Below the pieces are notes generated by a model. That model worked only from the letters and a program-made list of their open reading frames with translations, did no database searches and was not told the origin of the DNA. Shown piece after piece: positions 53,441 through 62,755 of a DNA stretch of 64,000 nt. The position numbers were made by a program, and so were the translations under genes. The stretch spans positions 62,001 through 126,000 of the forward strand of contig NZ_JACHIO010000008.1 of NCBI RefSeq assembly GCF_014203225.1, given 5' to 3'. The DNA comes from Granulicella mallensis (lineage in GTDB: Bacteria; Acidobacteriota; Terriglobia; Terriglobales; Acidobacteriaceae). Numbering within the stretch: the stretch's first letter is position 1; each line of letters opens with the position of its first letter.

Positions 53441-54499
53441 TTAGATCTCAAGACGGCGATAGAAGTAGCCGGCGAGCCATAAGAAGGCTGCCGACAGAAC
53501 GATGGGAATGAGAAAGACGGCATACGGTGGTGGCGGCCCGGCGTCCATGTAGAGAAAACGAAACCAGGCAGAAAACCTGTGGCCGGCGTGGGCAAGATAT
53601 CCGCCGAGGATACCCTCGCTCGCGCCGACGATCAGTATCAGGAAGATCGTGGAAGGCTTGATGTTGCCGGGCGCCGAAGTTTTCTTTCCCTTTCCCCACG
53701 GTTGCAGGTAGAGGGCGAGCAAAGCACTGAAGATCAGCGTGGCAGTCGTGAGAAGGGAGAGCATCAAGCGCGGGAGCGATGATTGCAGCAATCGGATCAA
53801 GTGCCATGCCTGGAGTGAACTCGTGTTGCCGAGGAAAACCATTCTGACGGGATGCGAACCGGAGGCCGAGCCAGGGGGAACGTGCGTTGCTATGTCCATA
53901 AGATGCCGCCAGACAGGACCGTAAACGGCGAGCAGAAGAAGAAACGAGACGAGGAGCGCGAAGATGATTCCGGAGAGAAGACTTGCGAGCGCGAGGCCAA
54001 CGCGGCTCCAGAAAAGGAACGACAACGAGAGTGGGCGGGTACGGAAGAAGTCGGCCTGCTTCGGGACCTTCAGGGGAGCGACAGCGATTGCGCCGGTAAG
54101 GAAGGCGAAAAAAGCCGCAACCATCGTGACGGAAAGAAAGTTATGGAGGTAGCTATACCAGACACGTTGCGATAGCGTGAGGTCGATCCCTGAGCGGTCC
54201 ACACTACTCGGCAAAAGGCTGGCACTAAGGAAGATGAAGAAAATCCAGGCAAGGAGGGATCCCCCTATCCGAGCGAGCGCCGCTTGCTGACGAAGATACG
54301 TCCGCTGCGGGAGCGGGAATCGACGGAGGAAGATTCCAGGTGTGGCTTCAGGAGCTGGATCGAAGGGCTTTGGCGGTACATCGCCGGCTAACCCGAGTGC
54401 GGCACGCTTACGGAGCACCCTGATGCGGCCAAAGACGATGAGCACAATCAGAGGTGCGAAAAGAGCCAGGACAATGGCGAAAGCGGAATCGATATTCAT
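53441..54499 (-). CDS. ABC-2-type membrane protein, second permease (paralogue of the next)
   Basis: 352 residues with about seven transmembrane helices. It shares a clear motif with the 54509 protein: FLRRFPLPQRTYLRQQ against LLRRFTPPQRVYLRQQ, and YRTRPLS/FRTRPLSLSFLFWSR. It arose by duplication. C-terminal PPPPYAVFLIPIVLSAAFL equals the paralogue end. It begins 9 nt after the previous gene's stop. Confidence 0.82.
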   Translation of the reverse strand: MNIDSAFAIVLALFAPLIVLIVFGRIRVLRKRAALGLAGDVPPKPFDPAPEATPGIFLRRFPLPQRTYLRQQAALARIGGSLLAWIFFIFLSASLLPSSVDRSGIDLTLSQRVWYSYLHNFLSVTMVAAFFAFLTGAIAVAPLKVPKQADFFRTRPLSLSFLFWSRVGLALASLLSGIIFALLVSFLLLLAVYGPVWRHLMDIATHVPPGSASGSHPVRMVFLGNTSSLQAWHLIRLLQSSLPRLMLSLLTTATLIFSALLALYLQPWGKGKKTSAPGNIKPSTIFLILIVGASEGILGGYLAHAGHRFSAWFRFLYMDAGPPPPYAVFLIPIVLSAAFLWLAGYFYRRLEI

Positions 54500-54508
54500 G
54501 CGAGGGTC

Positions 54509-55489
54509 TCAGACCTCCAGCCGGGTTACGAGATAGCGGGCAAGAGCCATGAAGATGACCGAAAGAGCAATCGGAACAAGGGCAAATCCATAAGGCGGTG
54601 GCGGACCGAGATAGTCATAAATAAACAACTCCTGCGGAAGGTGGGCATGCTCGAAAATATTGAAGAGGTTCCAAAGAGACGGGGCGGCAGCACCCACGAT
54701 AAAGATCGGCACTAGGAAGCGGACTCCGGAGGTACCTGGGTTCTTGCGGGGAATAGTAACCATGACGAGCATGGCGCTAAAAAGCATCAGGATGGTCGTG
54801 AGAGTGGAAAGAAGCACACGTGGAACAGAGGTAACGAGGAGGTTGAGGTAATCCCGCGCAATATCGGCATCCTCGGGACCGAGAGACCGTGGAATAGCGC
54901 TGGGAAGATGCTGCCATATGGGTCCCTTGAGCGCGAAAACCAACCCATAGCCGATAGCAAGGCTTGTTGCCACGGCGACGATGAGTGCAAACAGGAGAGG
55001 AAGTAAGCGCGCCCAGAAAAGGAAATCGATGCTAAGTGGGCGTGTGCGATAGTAGCGGGCTTCTCCCCCCAAGCAGAGCGGAGATATCGTTATAAAAGCG
55101 TCGAAAAACAACATACTGCCCATCACATGGACAGCGCTGACCTCGCCGCCAAGGAACCGGAACCAGAAAAGCGCCGATGGATTAAACCAGAGGCTGGCTG
55201 TCGCCGGCTGTCCTAAAAAAGGCAGACTCAGCATAAAGAGGAAGATCCAGCCAAGAAAGAGATAGACCCAGGCAGACAACTTCAGCTGTTGCCTGAGATA
55301 GACACGTTGTGGAGGAGTAAAGCGACGAAGCAACGCTCCGGGAGACTCTGCTCGAGGCTCAAAGGGAGCAGCGTAGCGTTCGGCTTCCTTCATTGATCTG
55401 TTGATGCGCCAGATTTGGTAAAAGAGCGCACAGAGGAGCGGCGCTGCAAAGATAGTCAGGCCTATTGCAATGGCATAGGTAGAGCTCAT
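54509..55489 (-). CDS. ABC-2-type membrane protein, first permease
   Basis: About 326 residues from the ATG at 55489, which overlaps the ATPase stop (ATGA). Helices include AIAIGLTIFAAPLLCALF and WVYLFLGWIFLFMLSLPFL. LLRRFTPPQRVYLRQQLKL and YYRTRPLSIDFLFWARLL are shared with its paralogue. It likely pairs with the paralogue as a heterodimer. Confidence 0.85.
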   Translation of the reverse strand: MSSTYAIAIGLTIFAAPLLCALFYQIWRINRSMKEAERYAAPFEPRAESPGALLRRFTPPQRVYLRQQLKLSAWVYLFLGWIFLFMLSLPFLGQPATASLWFNPSALFWFRFLGGEVSAVHVMGSMLFFDAFITISPLCLGGEARYYRTRPLSIDFLFWARLLPLLFALIVAVATSLAIGYGLVFALKGPIWQHLPSAIPRSLGPEDADIARDYLNLLVTSVPRVLLSTLTTILMLFSAMLVMVTIPRKNPGTSGVRFLVPIFIVGAAAPSLWNLFNIFEHAHLPQELFIYDYLGPPPPYGFALVPIALSVIFMALARYLVTRLEV

Positions 55490-56418
55490 GCAGAAACCTC
55501 TTCCCTGGTCTCTTCCGTCTTTTCGCTCCTGCGGCACACCTCGAGGAAGATTTCAGTGAGCGAGAGCGGCGCAGCATCGAGGATGATGGCGCCGTTGCGC
55601 TGCAGGTTTTGTGCAAAGGTGTCGGGCGCATCGCGAACGATGTATTGTGTCGCGTGCCCCTCTCGCTTCGTCGAGAGGATGGAGGGATCTTCAGCAGGCA
55701 GCGCGGCTCCGGTAACCGTGAGCCGGCGGAAGCTGGAGCGGATGTCGTCCAAGGAGCCTTCGAGGAGAATCTTGCCGCGATCCATAATGCCGATATGGTC
55801 GGCAATCTGTTCGATCTCGGGAAGCTGGTGCGTGGAGAGAAAGATGGTGCGCCCTTCCGCAGTGCAGTCTTCGACGAGCAGGCGAAGGAGTTCGTCCATG
55901 ACCACAGGATCGAGACCTGTAGTGGGCTCATCGAGGATCAGCAGGCGCGAGCGCTGTGCGATGGCAGCAGCAAGCGTGGACTTGGTCTTGTTGCCCAGCG
56001 AAAGCCGCGGATAGATCGTATCGAGGGGCAGTTCGAGACGGTCGCAAACCTTGCGGGCAAGCGCGTCGGACCAGGTCGCGGGATAAAAGCTGCGGTTGAG
56101 CTCCAGAAGCTTGCGCGCGGTGAGAGACCCGACCAGCGTCTTGTCCTCGGGCACATAACCAACCTGTTCGAGGACACGGACACGCTCGGGATCTTTCGCC
56201 GGGTTGAGGCCGAAGACCTCGATGGAGCCGGAGGTGGGCCGGGCAAGCCCCATCGCCATGCGGATGGTGGTAGTCTTACCGGCGCTGTTGCGGCCGAGCA
56301 GCCCGTAGATGGAACCTTCCGGCACGTTGAGCGAAAGTCCATCGACGGCGCGGATCTGCTTGCGGCCGGTGCCGTAAGTTTTGACGAGAGAGTGCGTCTG
56401 AATGGCGAAGGTCGTCAT
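55486..56418 (-). CDS. ABC transporter ATPase (second system)
   Basis: 310 residues. Walker A is GRNSAGKTTT (a Ser where Gly is usual), the signature LSLGNKTKSTLAAAIA, Walker B LLILDEPTTGLD; the switch His is in STHQLPE. It overlaps the GntR stop by ATGA. The Walker A variant is conservative and should still bind ATP. Confidence 0.92.
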   Translation of the reverse strand: MTTFAIQTHSLVKTYGTGRKQIRAVDGLSLNVPEGSIYGLLGRNSAGKTTTIRMAMGLARPTSGSIEVFGLNPAKDPERVRVLEQVGYVPEDKTLVGSLTARKLLELNRSFYPATWSDALARKVCDRLELPLDTIYPRLSLGNKTKSTLAAAIAQRSRLLILDEPTTGLDPVVMDELLRLLVEDCTAEGRTIFLSTHQLPEIEQIADHIGIMDRGKILLEGSLDDIRSSFRRLTVTGAALPAEDPSILSTKREGHATQYIVRDAPDTFAQNLQRNGAIILDAAPLSLTEIFLEVCRRSEKTEETREEVSA

Positions 56419-56861
56419 TGGTCTCCTTCTGGCGAATCTGAAGTGGAGGGGGGAATGTGGCTGAGGCGGGACTGCTCGAGCTCCTGCAGCTCGAAGTCGA
56501 GCAGCTTATGGAGATCGGCGGAGGAGAAGCGGAGTTGCGAGGCTTCGACAGCCAACTGGGCCACGAGGGGACGCAGGCGGCGAAGCTTTTCGGCCTTCAA
56601 CAGGCCGGGCCCGAGAGCAGTAAGGCTGGCAACGAAGGTTCCGCCGCCAGGTACGGTACGAATGACGCCTTCGCGTTCGAGGTTCTGGAAAGCACGAGCG
56701 ACGGTGTTGGGATTGATCCGAAGATCGGCGGCGGTGCGGCGCGTGGAAGGCAGTGGGTCGCCGGCGTGCAGGACTCCGGAGGCGATTGCCTGCTTGATCT
56801 GCTGCTCCAGCTGCAGATAGACAGGAACGCCGGAGCTCGCGGAGATGCGCAACGACAGCAT
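56415..56861 (-). CDS. GntR-family repressor, YtrA subfamily (second)
   Basis: 148 residues. GVPVYLQLEQQIKQAIASGV and PSTRRTAADLRINPNTVARA give the wHTH; the C-terminal helix is short. It is the first gene of an operon with an ATPase and three permeases, overlapping the ATPase by ATGA. A direct parallel to the GntR gene at 52110, and probably autoregulatory. Confidence 0.9.
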   Translation of the reverse strand: MLSLRISASSGVPVYLQLEQQIKQAIASGVLHAGDPLPSTRRTAADLRINPNTVARAFQNLEREGVIRTVPGGGTFVASLTALGPGLLKAEKLRRLRPLVAQLAVEASQLRFSSADLHKLLDFELQELEQSRLSHIPPSTSDSPEGDQ

Positions 56862-56889
56862 GACTGTACTAATACAATAATACGGTCAA
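56862..56889 (-). promoter_or_regulatory. Promoter and operator of the second GntR/ABC operon
   Basis: TTGACC at 56884-56889 (minus strand), a TACAGT about 15 bp later, and an imperfect palindrome GTACTA-N6-TAATAC (56866-56883). The leader would be only a few nt, as in the sister operon. Confidence 0.5.
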
Positions 56890-57013
56890 GAAATGCAACA
56901 CCGTTTCGCGAAAAGGCACAAAGTTAGAGGACATACGCCCTATAGAGCAAGCACGGAACTAAGCCCTGCAGGGGCGGCCCATCATAGCTTTTGCTTATTC
57001 CCGCCACAAAGAC

Positions 57014-57233
57014 GTCATCCTGAGCGAAGCGTCCCGGCCCTTTGGGGACGCGGAGTCGAAGGACCCCGAGGATTGCAGTCTTGCCCATGCCCGTCGGAAC
57101 CTTTTCCACTTCAAGCGCTCGAGCCTGCGCCTTCGTGCTGGAGAAGGTCCCAACATCATGGGCAAGATCAAATCCCTCGGGGTCCTTCGACTCCGCACCT
57201 CGCAAAAGCGCGAGGCGCTACGCTCAGGATGAC
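57014..57233. repeat. 220-bp palindromic element
   Basis: GTCATCCTGAGCG (57014) and its complement (57221-57233) are the ends. Inner arms GGAGTCGAAGGACCCCGAGG (about 57051-57070) and the inverse (about 57175-57194) pair too. It lies in the gap between the GntR and YceI genes, flanked by a 16-bp direct repeat at 56887 and 57381. Confidence 0.7.
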
Positions 57234-57458
57234 GATTCTGGGGGAGAGATGAACAAGGCCCTTCGCTCTATCTGCAACATCTTCATTCTTCGATGAAACT
57301 GACACTCACCGCTCCGACGCAGGAGTTTAACAATCGCCAAAAATTGACGGAATCTTGTAGTCTGTCTGCGCATCCAATCGCAAGAAATGCAACACCTGTT
57401 GCGTAAAATGCATGTGTTGCTTATATTTCAAGTGTTGTCCAAGTTTCGAGGAGAGATT

Positions 57459-58058
57459 ATGAAGAGTTTTGCAATGGCAGGTCTGGCCGCAGCAATCGTG
57501 CTGGCGGTGGGTGCGGGTTCGATGAGCGCGCAGGTGACGACGTGGAAGATCGATCCGATGCACTCGGAGAGCGATTTTGCCATCAAGCATATGGCGATCA
57601 ACACAGTACACGGCTCGTTCCGCGGAGTTTCGGGAGTCATCACTCTGGATGAGAAGAACCTGTCGAAGTCAGGCGTGGAAGCCACGATCGATGTGACCAC
57701 CGTGGATACCGGCGTGGCGCAGCGCGACGGCCACCTGAAGAGCCCGGACTTCTTCGACGTGGCGAAGTTCCCGACCATGACCTTCAAGAGCACCGGCGTG
57801 ACCAAGGCCGGCGATCACTTTGACGTCGCCGGATTACTGACGATCCACGGCGTGACCAAGCCAGTCGTGCTGTCGCTCGAAGCACTAGCCAAGCCGCAGA
57901 CGATGGACGGCAAGAGCCTGCATCGTGGATTTACCGCTACGACGGTCATCAACCGGCAGGACTTCGGCCTGACCTGGAATGGCCCGCTCCAGAGTGGCGA
58001 CAAGGTCCTCGGAGACCAGGTCAAGATCGAACTGGATATCGAAGCAGTACAGCAGTAA
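57459..58058 (+). CDS. Secreted YceI-family protein
   Basis: 199 residues. The ATG at 57459 has AGGAGAG upstream; a start 24 codons earlier is in the promoter region. A signal peptide (AMAGLAAAIVLAVGAGSMSAQ) precedes a lipocalin-like YceI beta-barrel (WKIDPMHSESDFAIKHM; VHGSFRGVSGVI; DFFDVAKFPTMTFKST; GLLTIHGVTKPVVL). These bind polyisoprenoids. It is monocistronic and ends at a strong terminator. Confidence 0.93.
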   Translation: MKSFAMAGLAAAIVLAVGAGSMSAQVTTWKIDPMHSESDFAIKHMAINTVHGSFRGVSGVITLDEKNLSKSGVEATIDVTTVDTGVAQRDGHLKSPDFFDVAKFPTMTFKSTGVTKAGDHFDVAGLLTIHGVTKPVVLSLEALAKPQTMDGKSLHRGFTATTVINRQDFGLTWNGPLQSGDKVLGDQVKIELDIEAVQQ

Positions 58059-58083
58059 GAGCAGGAAACAGGAAACAGTTGGG

Positions 58084-58114
58084 AGGGCGGACACTTCGGT
58101 GTCCGCCCTTTTTG
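58084..58114 (+). terminator. Rho-independent terminator
   Basis: AGGGCGGACAC, TTCG, GTGTCCGCCCT, T-run. Ends the YceI gene. Confidence 0.95.
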
Positions 58115-58157
58115 TTTGTGGGCACAGATCGAAGAGGCTGTTGGATCAGATCGTGTG

Positions 58158-58390
58158 TTGTTGTATGTTTTTCGTCGTCATCCTGAAGCGTAGCTGAAGG
58201 CCCCCGCATTGGTAGTGGCACAGCCGCTCGGGGGCCCCTAGACGAACGTGTTGGGCTGGTGAGCAGCATTCGCTCCAGTGGCAACGTGCAGAATGCGGGG
58301 GTCCTTCGCCGATCCACCCCAGCAAGCGCAAAATGCGCGCTCGCCGGGGACCCCGGTATGGCTCAGGATGACGACGAAAAACAAACAACG
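58158..58390. repeat. Palindromic element with long AT-rich ends
   Basis: The 28-nt ends at 58158-58185 and 58363-58390 match inverted at about 25 positions and include the CGTCATCCT word found in the 57014 element. Inner CCCCCGCATT/AATGCGGGGG pairing is also seen. No gene lies in it. Confidence 0.65.
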
Positions 58391-58513
58391 GCAAAACAAC
58401 AGGCAACGGCAACAACATCCGTAGCTTATGGACAGACTCTTGGGAAGGCCTTTCAGGCGGCGCGTAAGACAGCCTCAGCATCGTATGAGCAGGTTTGCCG
58501 GGAGGATTTGGAT

Positions 58514-58756
58514 ATGGCTACTTCTGCTGAGACGAAGGAACAACTCGGAGGAAAGACGATGCAGGGAGATCATGGGGACGCCAAGGCACAGCCCTCAGGG
58601 CCTCGTGGAGATAATCCTGCTACCGCTGGGCAGGGAGAGACCCAGGTGAAATCGAAGACCTCTGAAAATGCTGAGGAGAAGATTAATCCCTCTGCTCCGG
58701 GAGAGACGGGAACGACTCCGGGGACGAACGGGAAGGCGATCGCGGCGAAGGAATGA
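58514..58756 (+). CDS. Small hydrophilic, disordered protein
   Basis: 80 residues. GGAGG is 7 nt before the ATG at 58514; the frame is open further upstream but that part lies in a repeat. The protein is rich in Gly, Glu, Lys, Thr and Ala with no hydrophobic core (for example SENAEEKINPSAPGETGTTP). This suggests intrinsic disorder, as in stress proteins. No family recognised. Confidence 0.6.
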   Translation: MATSAETKEQLGGKTMQGDHGDAKAQPSGPRGDNPATAGQGETQVKSKTSENAEEKINPSAPGETGTTPGTNGKAIAAKE

Positions 58757-58804
58757 GGGTTCTTTCGTACTGATGCTGGATAGCTGTGTCTCCGCGAGCG
58801 GGAA

Positions 58805-58839
58805 GCAGATTCCCTCCGGGAATGACAACAAGAAAAGCA
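58805..58839 (+). repeat. Extragenic repeat, GCAGATTC family
   Basis: GCAGATTCCCTCCGGGAATG followed by ACAACAAGAAAAGCA. The same word occurs at 30928, 62515 and, inverted, 32309. Confidence 0.65.
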
Positions 58840-58933
58840 AAGGCAAGAACTGTGACGCGCCGTTCATTCATCCAAGAGTAGCTCGTTCAACGAACTAAAG
58901 GCTCAAGACAACATAACGGCAGAAACAAGAGCA

Positions 58934-58980
58934 AAAATAAAACGTCCCTGCCTTGCTACAAAGGAGGGACGTTTTATTTT
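58934..58980. terminator. Bidirectional terminator
   Basis: A 16-nt arm (AAAATAAAACGTCCCT) and its exact complement, joined by a loop that pairs as CCTT/AAGG. It ends the third receptor gene and the small disordered-protein transcript. Confidence 0.88.
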
Positions 58981-58992
58981 TACGGTTGACGT

Positions 58993-61848
58993 TTAGTGGT
59001 TGTGACCAGGTGAGAAGCCGAAGATCACCGAGAACATAACACTGCGACCCGGCAGAATGCTGACAGCGTCCTGGCCGTTGATGGGTGTAGGCCCAATGGT
59101 ATTGAGGTTGTCAGGATACGTCGTTCCATTCGCCAGGAGGTTCGCTGCCGGGACAGCCTTAGCAGAATACGAGATACCCGTGACATTGTGCTCGTCGAAG
59201 AGGTTATTGAAGCTCACGCGCAGTTTGGTCTGATCGAAGCGACCACCTGTGCGAAGAGTGTAGTTGATGAACGCGTTGGTCAGGCTGAAAGGTTGAACCG
59301 TTCCTTGATTATGATAGGCGCCGTTATCGAGATAGAAGGTACCGACGCGCTTGTTGAAGAGACCGAGGTCCCAGGCTTTGTGCTGATAGGTGAGAGCTTC
59401 TGTCTCGGTATCGGAGGGCGTCTGCTGCACCCAGAACGTACTCTTGGGGACTGGTTGAATCAGTTGCGGGGTTGTAGCGGTGCAAGCTGGCGCTTTGCCG
59501 CTGCAGGTGTCGTACTGATTGCCGGTGTAGTAGGCCCTGGCAACGGTGGCATTGAGATAGAGGCTGAGGCCGTTGTAGATATAGATGTTGCTCTCAGCCT
59601 CAAAGCCCTTGGTAATGGAGGGAGGCTGAAGGAAGTAGACCTCGGCGTTGGCATCTTCCTGATCGCTTCCTGAAGAGTAGCTGTTGTCGAAGCGGACGTG
59701 GTAGAAGTCCGCATCGAAGGTAGCGCGCTTCAGCTTGAGGACCGTGCCGGTCTGGTAGGTGGTGGACTTCTGTTGCTTGGGCAAGGTCTCGACGGGAATG
59801 AAGGCAGCGCCGGGAGTCGTCGATTGAGCGTAGTCGAAGGTGCTGCTCGGCGGAACGATGCTGCCTGTAGCCACCTGGCCATAGACGGACCAGTTGTTCA
59901 TGATGCGGTAGTTTCCGTCGAGGGAGGGGAGCGTCTTGTAGTAGTTTCCGCCGTTGATGATGAAGGCATTTGGATTGCCAGTGCCGGCCGTACCAGGCGT
60001 AGGACCAGTGCCGAGGTTACCGATCGTCTTGCCGTCGTCCGCGTACTGTTTGGTGGAGATGGTGTAGTAAGAGAACTTCGTGCCAGCGGTTATATCGAGA
60101 CGCTTAGTGACATGGAACTGATACTCGAGATAGGGCTGATAGGAGTTCGTCACAAACTTCTCGTTGAAGTTGGAGAGCGCCTGATCGGCCCAGTTGTTGA
60201 GCGGGTCGGAGGGAAACTGGTGACGGTTGGTGTTCGCCCACTCATACCAGGCGCCAGCGCGGAAGATGCCGAACTTTGAAGACTGACTGACCTGTCCGAC
60301 TTCACCGTACTTGCGATAGCTGTTGTACTTGTCGACGCCGCAGGGCAGTTTGCCTTTGACCTGCACGTTGCAAGGCGCAACAGTGATTCCATACCAGGTC
60401 TTCGAGTTTGGATTGCCGTTGTAAGCAACCGTGGTGGATTCCGTAATCGGAGCGACGTTGCTGTACTTTTCAGAGTTGTCGTAGTCGTAGGTGTAGGGCT
60501 TGAAGTCGAACACGATACCGTGGCCGAAGGTCTTGTTTACATCGACGTATTCGAAGTCGGTGGGCACATGGTAGTAGTTGTACTTGTAGTCGAGGTAGTT
60601 GACCGGATCGGAGTTATTGGCATTGAGGAACTGGATGCCCGCACCGGTATACGGAAGAACGGGGGTTGTATCGCCTTTAGCGACAGGCCCTCCTGCTGAG
60701 GCTACCGTGCAACCATACGCGTTGGTTGCCGAGACACCGTACATCTGGCAGCGTGTGGCGCTGAAGTTCGGGGTATTGGCATCGAGCCAGATCACGCCGG
60801 AGAAACCAGTGATGACCATGCTGTCGGAAGGCCGGTACTGCACCTGGATGGCGCCGGCGTTGCGGGTCTGGTAGTTGAAGGTCTCATAGCCGTCCGATTG
60901 CAGATGATGGACATCGACCATCACATTGAACTTGTGGCCAGGGCCAAACTGTCCGCTGTCATACTCTCCGTCATAGAGAAAGGTATGGAAAGAACCGCCG
61001 GAGAACTCGCCGCGAACGTTCTGAATAGGATCAAACGGCTTGGAGAGCAGATGAATGGAGCCACCGAAGGGCGTGGGTCCGATGGTTGAGGCTGTGCCGG
61101 GGCTGCGATCGAAGTCGATGCCGCCGAGCCACTGCGAGGGGAAGAACGCCCAGGAGTGATGCGTCGGGCTATTCGTGTCGTAGAAGGGGATGCCATCGAA
61201 GTCGATGTCGTAGAAGCCATCGGGAAAGCCGCGGAAGAAGGTCTTCGACTGACCGAGGCCGACGCCGTTGCCGTTGGTGGTGAAGGTTCCGGGAGCCATC
61301 TCAACGGCTTCGCCGAAGTCGGCGACCGGTGACATGAAATTCTGGATGGTAGCTTCGGTGATCTCGGTGCGAGCGGAGCGCTCGTCGAGCAGAGCGTCCA
61401 TGGGCGCGAGCGCCGCGGCGATGGAGCCTGTGGTGTCGGCATCGACCGTAACCTCGGTGGTGGTGGAACCGATCGCGAGGGTGAGGGAGACTTCACTCGG
61501 CTGGCCGTCGGCAACCTGCACCGACTTGCGGGTTACACCCTGAAAGCCGGGGGCGACGGCTACAACGGTGTACGATCCTGCACGCAGGCCGGAGATGGAG
61601 AAGTGTCCCTGGCCGTCGGCAGTGGTAGTTGAAGCGTGACTGGTGGCGTCGTTGCGAACCGTGATGCTGGCGTTGGCGATCAGGCCGCCTTTGGAGTCGG
61701 CGACGGTTCCCTGCAGCGTGTCGCCGGCAGTCTGGGCCGCGGCCTGCGAAAGCATTCCCACAGCGGAGAACAGAAACAGGCAAACGGTAACGGCGATCCG
61801 GAGAGCTCGACGATAGGGTTTGTTCGATTGAACTTCAAAAACTTTCAC
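58993..61848 (-). CDS. TonB-dependent receptor (third)
   Basis: 951 residues, GTG start at 61848 after AGGAAATACAC. A signal peptide (AVTVCLFLFSAVGMLSQAAAQ) is followed by a carboxypeptidase-regulatory-like domain (DSKGGLIANASITVRNDATS), a plug of the conventional TBDR type (LGQSKTFFRGFPDGFYDIDF; GTASTIGPTPFGGSIHLLSK) and a barrel. It is shorter than the other two and closer to classical receptors. It ends in GFSPGHNH rather than an aromatic residue. No partner gene adjoins it; the substrate is unknown. Confidence 0.92.
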   Translation of the reverse strand: MKVFEVQSNKPYRRALRIAVTVCLFLFSAVGMLSQAAAQTAGDTLQGTVADSKGGLIANASITVRNDATSHASTTTADGQGHFSISGLRAGSYTVVAVAPGFQGVTRKSVQVADGQPSEVSLTLAIGSTTTEVTVDADTTGSIAAALAPMDALLDERSARTEITEATIQNFMSPVADFGEAVEMAPGTFTTNGNGVGLGQSKTFFRGFPDGFYDIDFDGIPFYDTNSPTHHSWAFFPSQWLGGIDFDRSPGTASTIGPTPFGGSIHLLSKPFDPIQNVRGEFSGGSFHTFLYDGEYDSGQFGPGHKFNVMVDVHHLQSDGYETFNYQTRNAGAIQVQYRPSDSMVITGFSGVIWLDANTPNFSATRCQMYGVSATNAYGCTVASAGGPVAKGDTTPVLPYTGAGIQFLNANNSDPVNYLDYKYNYYHVPTDFEYVDVNKTFGHGIVFDFKPYTYDYDNSEKYSNVAPITESTTVAYNGNPNSKTWYGITVAPCNVQVKGKLPCGVDKYNSYRKYGEVGQVSQSSKFGIFRAGAWYEWANTNRHQFPSDPLNNWADQALSNFNEKFVTNSYQPYLEYQFHVTKRLDITAGTKFSYYTISTKQYADDGKTIGNLGTGPTPGTAGTGNPNAFIINGGNYYKTLPSLDGNYRIMNNWSVYGQVATGSIVPPSSTFDYAQSTTPGAAFIPVETLPKQQKSTTYQTGTVLKLKRATFDADFYHVRFDNSYSSGSDQEDANAEVYFLQPPSITKGFEAESNIYIYNGLSLYLNATVARAYYTGNQYDTCSGKAPACTATTPQLIQPVPKSTFWVQQTPSDTETEALTYQHKAWDLGLFNKRVGTFYLDNGAYHNQGTVQPFSLTNAFINYTLRTGGRFDQTKLRVSFNNLFDEHNVTGISYSAKAVPAANLLANGTTYPDNLNTIGPTPINGQDAVSILPGRSVMFSVIFGFSPGHNH

Positions 61849-62679
61849 GTGTATTTCCTTCCACGGTTTGTCGTACGTTGGTCGGGCCCGGCGGCGTTAC
61901 TTTGGGTGAGAGCAGAGAAACTCAAAGGGCTCTTGTTCGCTACGCGTAGACGCAGAAAGTCGAGCATGGCCCATGGGCCTGCCTTCCAATCCGAGAGATA
62001 CAAATCTCTCCTGAACCGATATTGCGTTTTAACAAGAGTGCGTGCGCCCTATGAATAAAGCGTTAAAAAGAGGTGAATCTGTGTTAAATACAAAAGGTAA
62101 GTTATTCAAAACAGAGGACTTACATTTAAGGAAAACTTAAGGTTTGGGTGCTTTCTTAAGAAACGCTGAAGGCGGCTTTCAGGCGTTCTTCAACAGTGAA
62201 GGAATGGGTGCATAGGGCACTGATGCCTGCGGGAGACGGGGATGCCGGAGGGAGGCTTCAGGAGATAAGTTCTTCTCTTCCAGAGGCATCCATCTGGCAT
62301 TGGTCACGATAGAACGCTGCTGGCTGGCGCGCTCTTACGGTATGTTCGCGCGCGCCGTCGGCTTGAGTGGGGGCTTCTCTGGCTGATTCGGCACGGTATT
62401 TGGGGAGAGATTTTCTGGTAGCAGGCTTTTTCGCTTCGATCAACACAGTCGTGTGAGTCTCTGTCGCGGCAGGGGCCGACACTTCTGGGTGACACGGGCG
62501 AAGAACGGGAGGAAGCAGATTCACTCGCTACGCTCGGAATGACAACCAGAAAAGCAAAGACAAAGGCGAGAGCAAGGTCGTGGAGGTGCGGAGATTTTGT
62601 ACTGCACTCCTTACGCCATACAATATTGACTTGGCTCGCTGAATCGATGGAGTTGCTTCATCGGCTGTAAGTCATTGCG
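61849..62679. other. Intergenic region, structured leader and AT-rich stretch
   Basis: No gene supported. On the minus strand a possible receptor leader holds the hairpins GAGAGATTTGTATCTCTC (61994-62011) and GGCCCATGGGCC (about 61969). An AT-rich stretch at 62050-62160 may hold promoters. A GCAGATTC-family repeat lies at 62515-62556. Confidence 0.5.
62515..62556 (+). repeat. Extragenic repeat, GCAGATTC family (variant centre)
   Basis: Starts GCAGATTCACTCGCTACGCT and ends GGAATGACAACCAGAAAAGC. The centre differs from the other copies. Confidence 0.6.

Positions 62680-62755
<76 letters not shown>

Noticed and set aside
58259-58513. N-terminal part of the small disordered-protein frame
   Set aside because: It lies in a palindromic repeat; GGAGG before 58514 marks the better start.
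62258-62524. An 88-aa frame on the minus strand
   Set aside because: It runs through an extragenic repeat, has no ribosome site and no protein-like composition.
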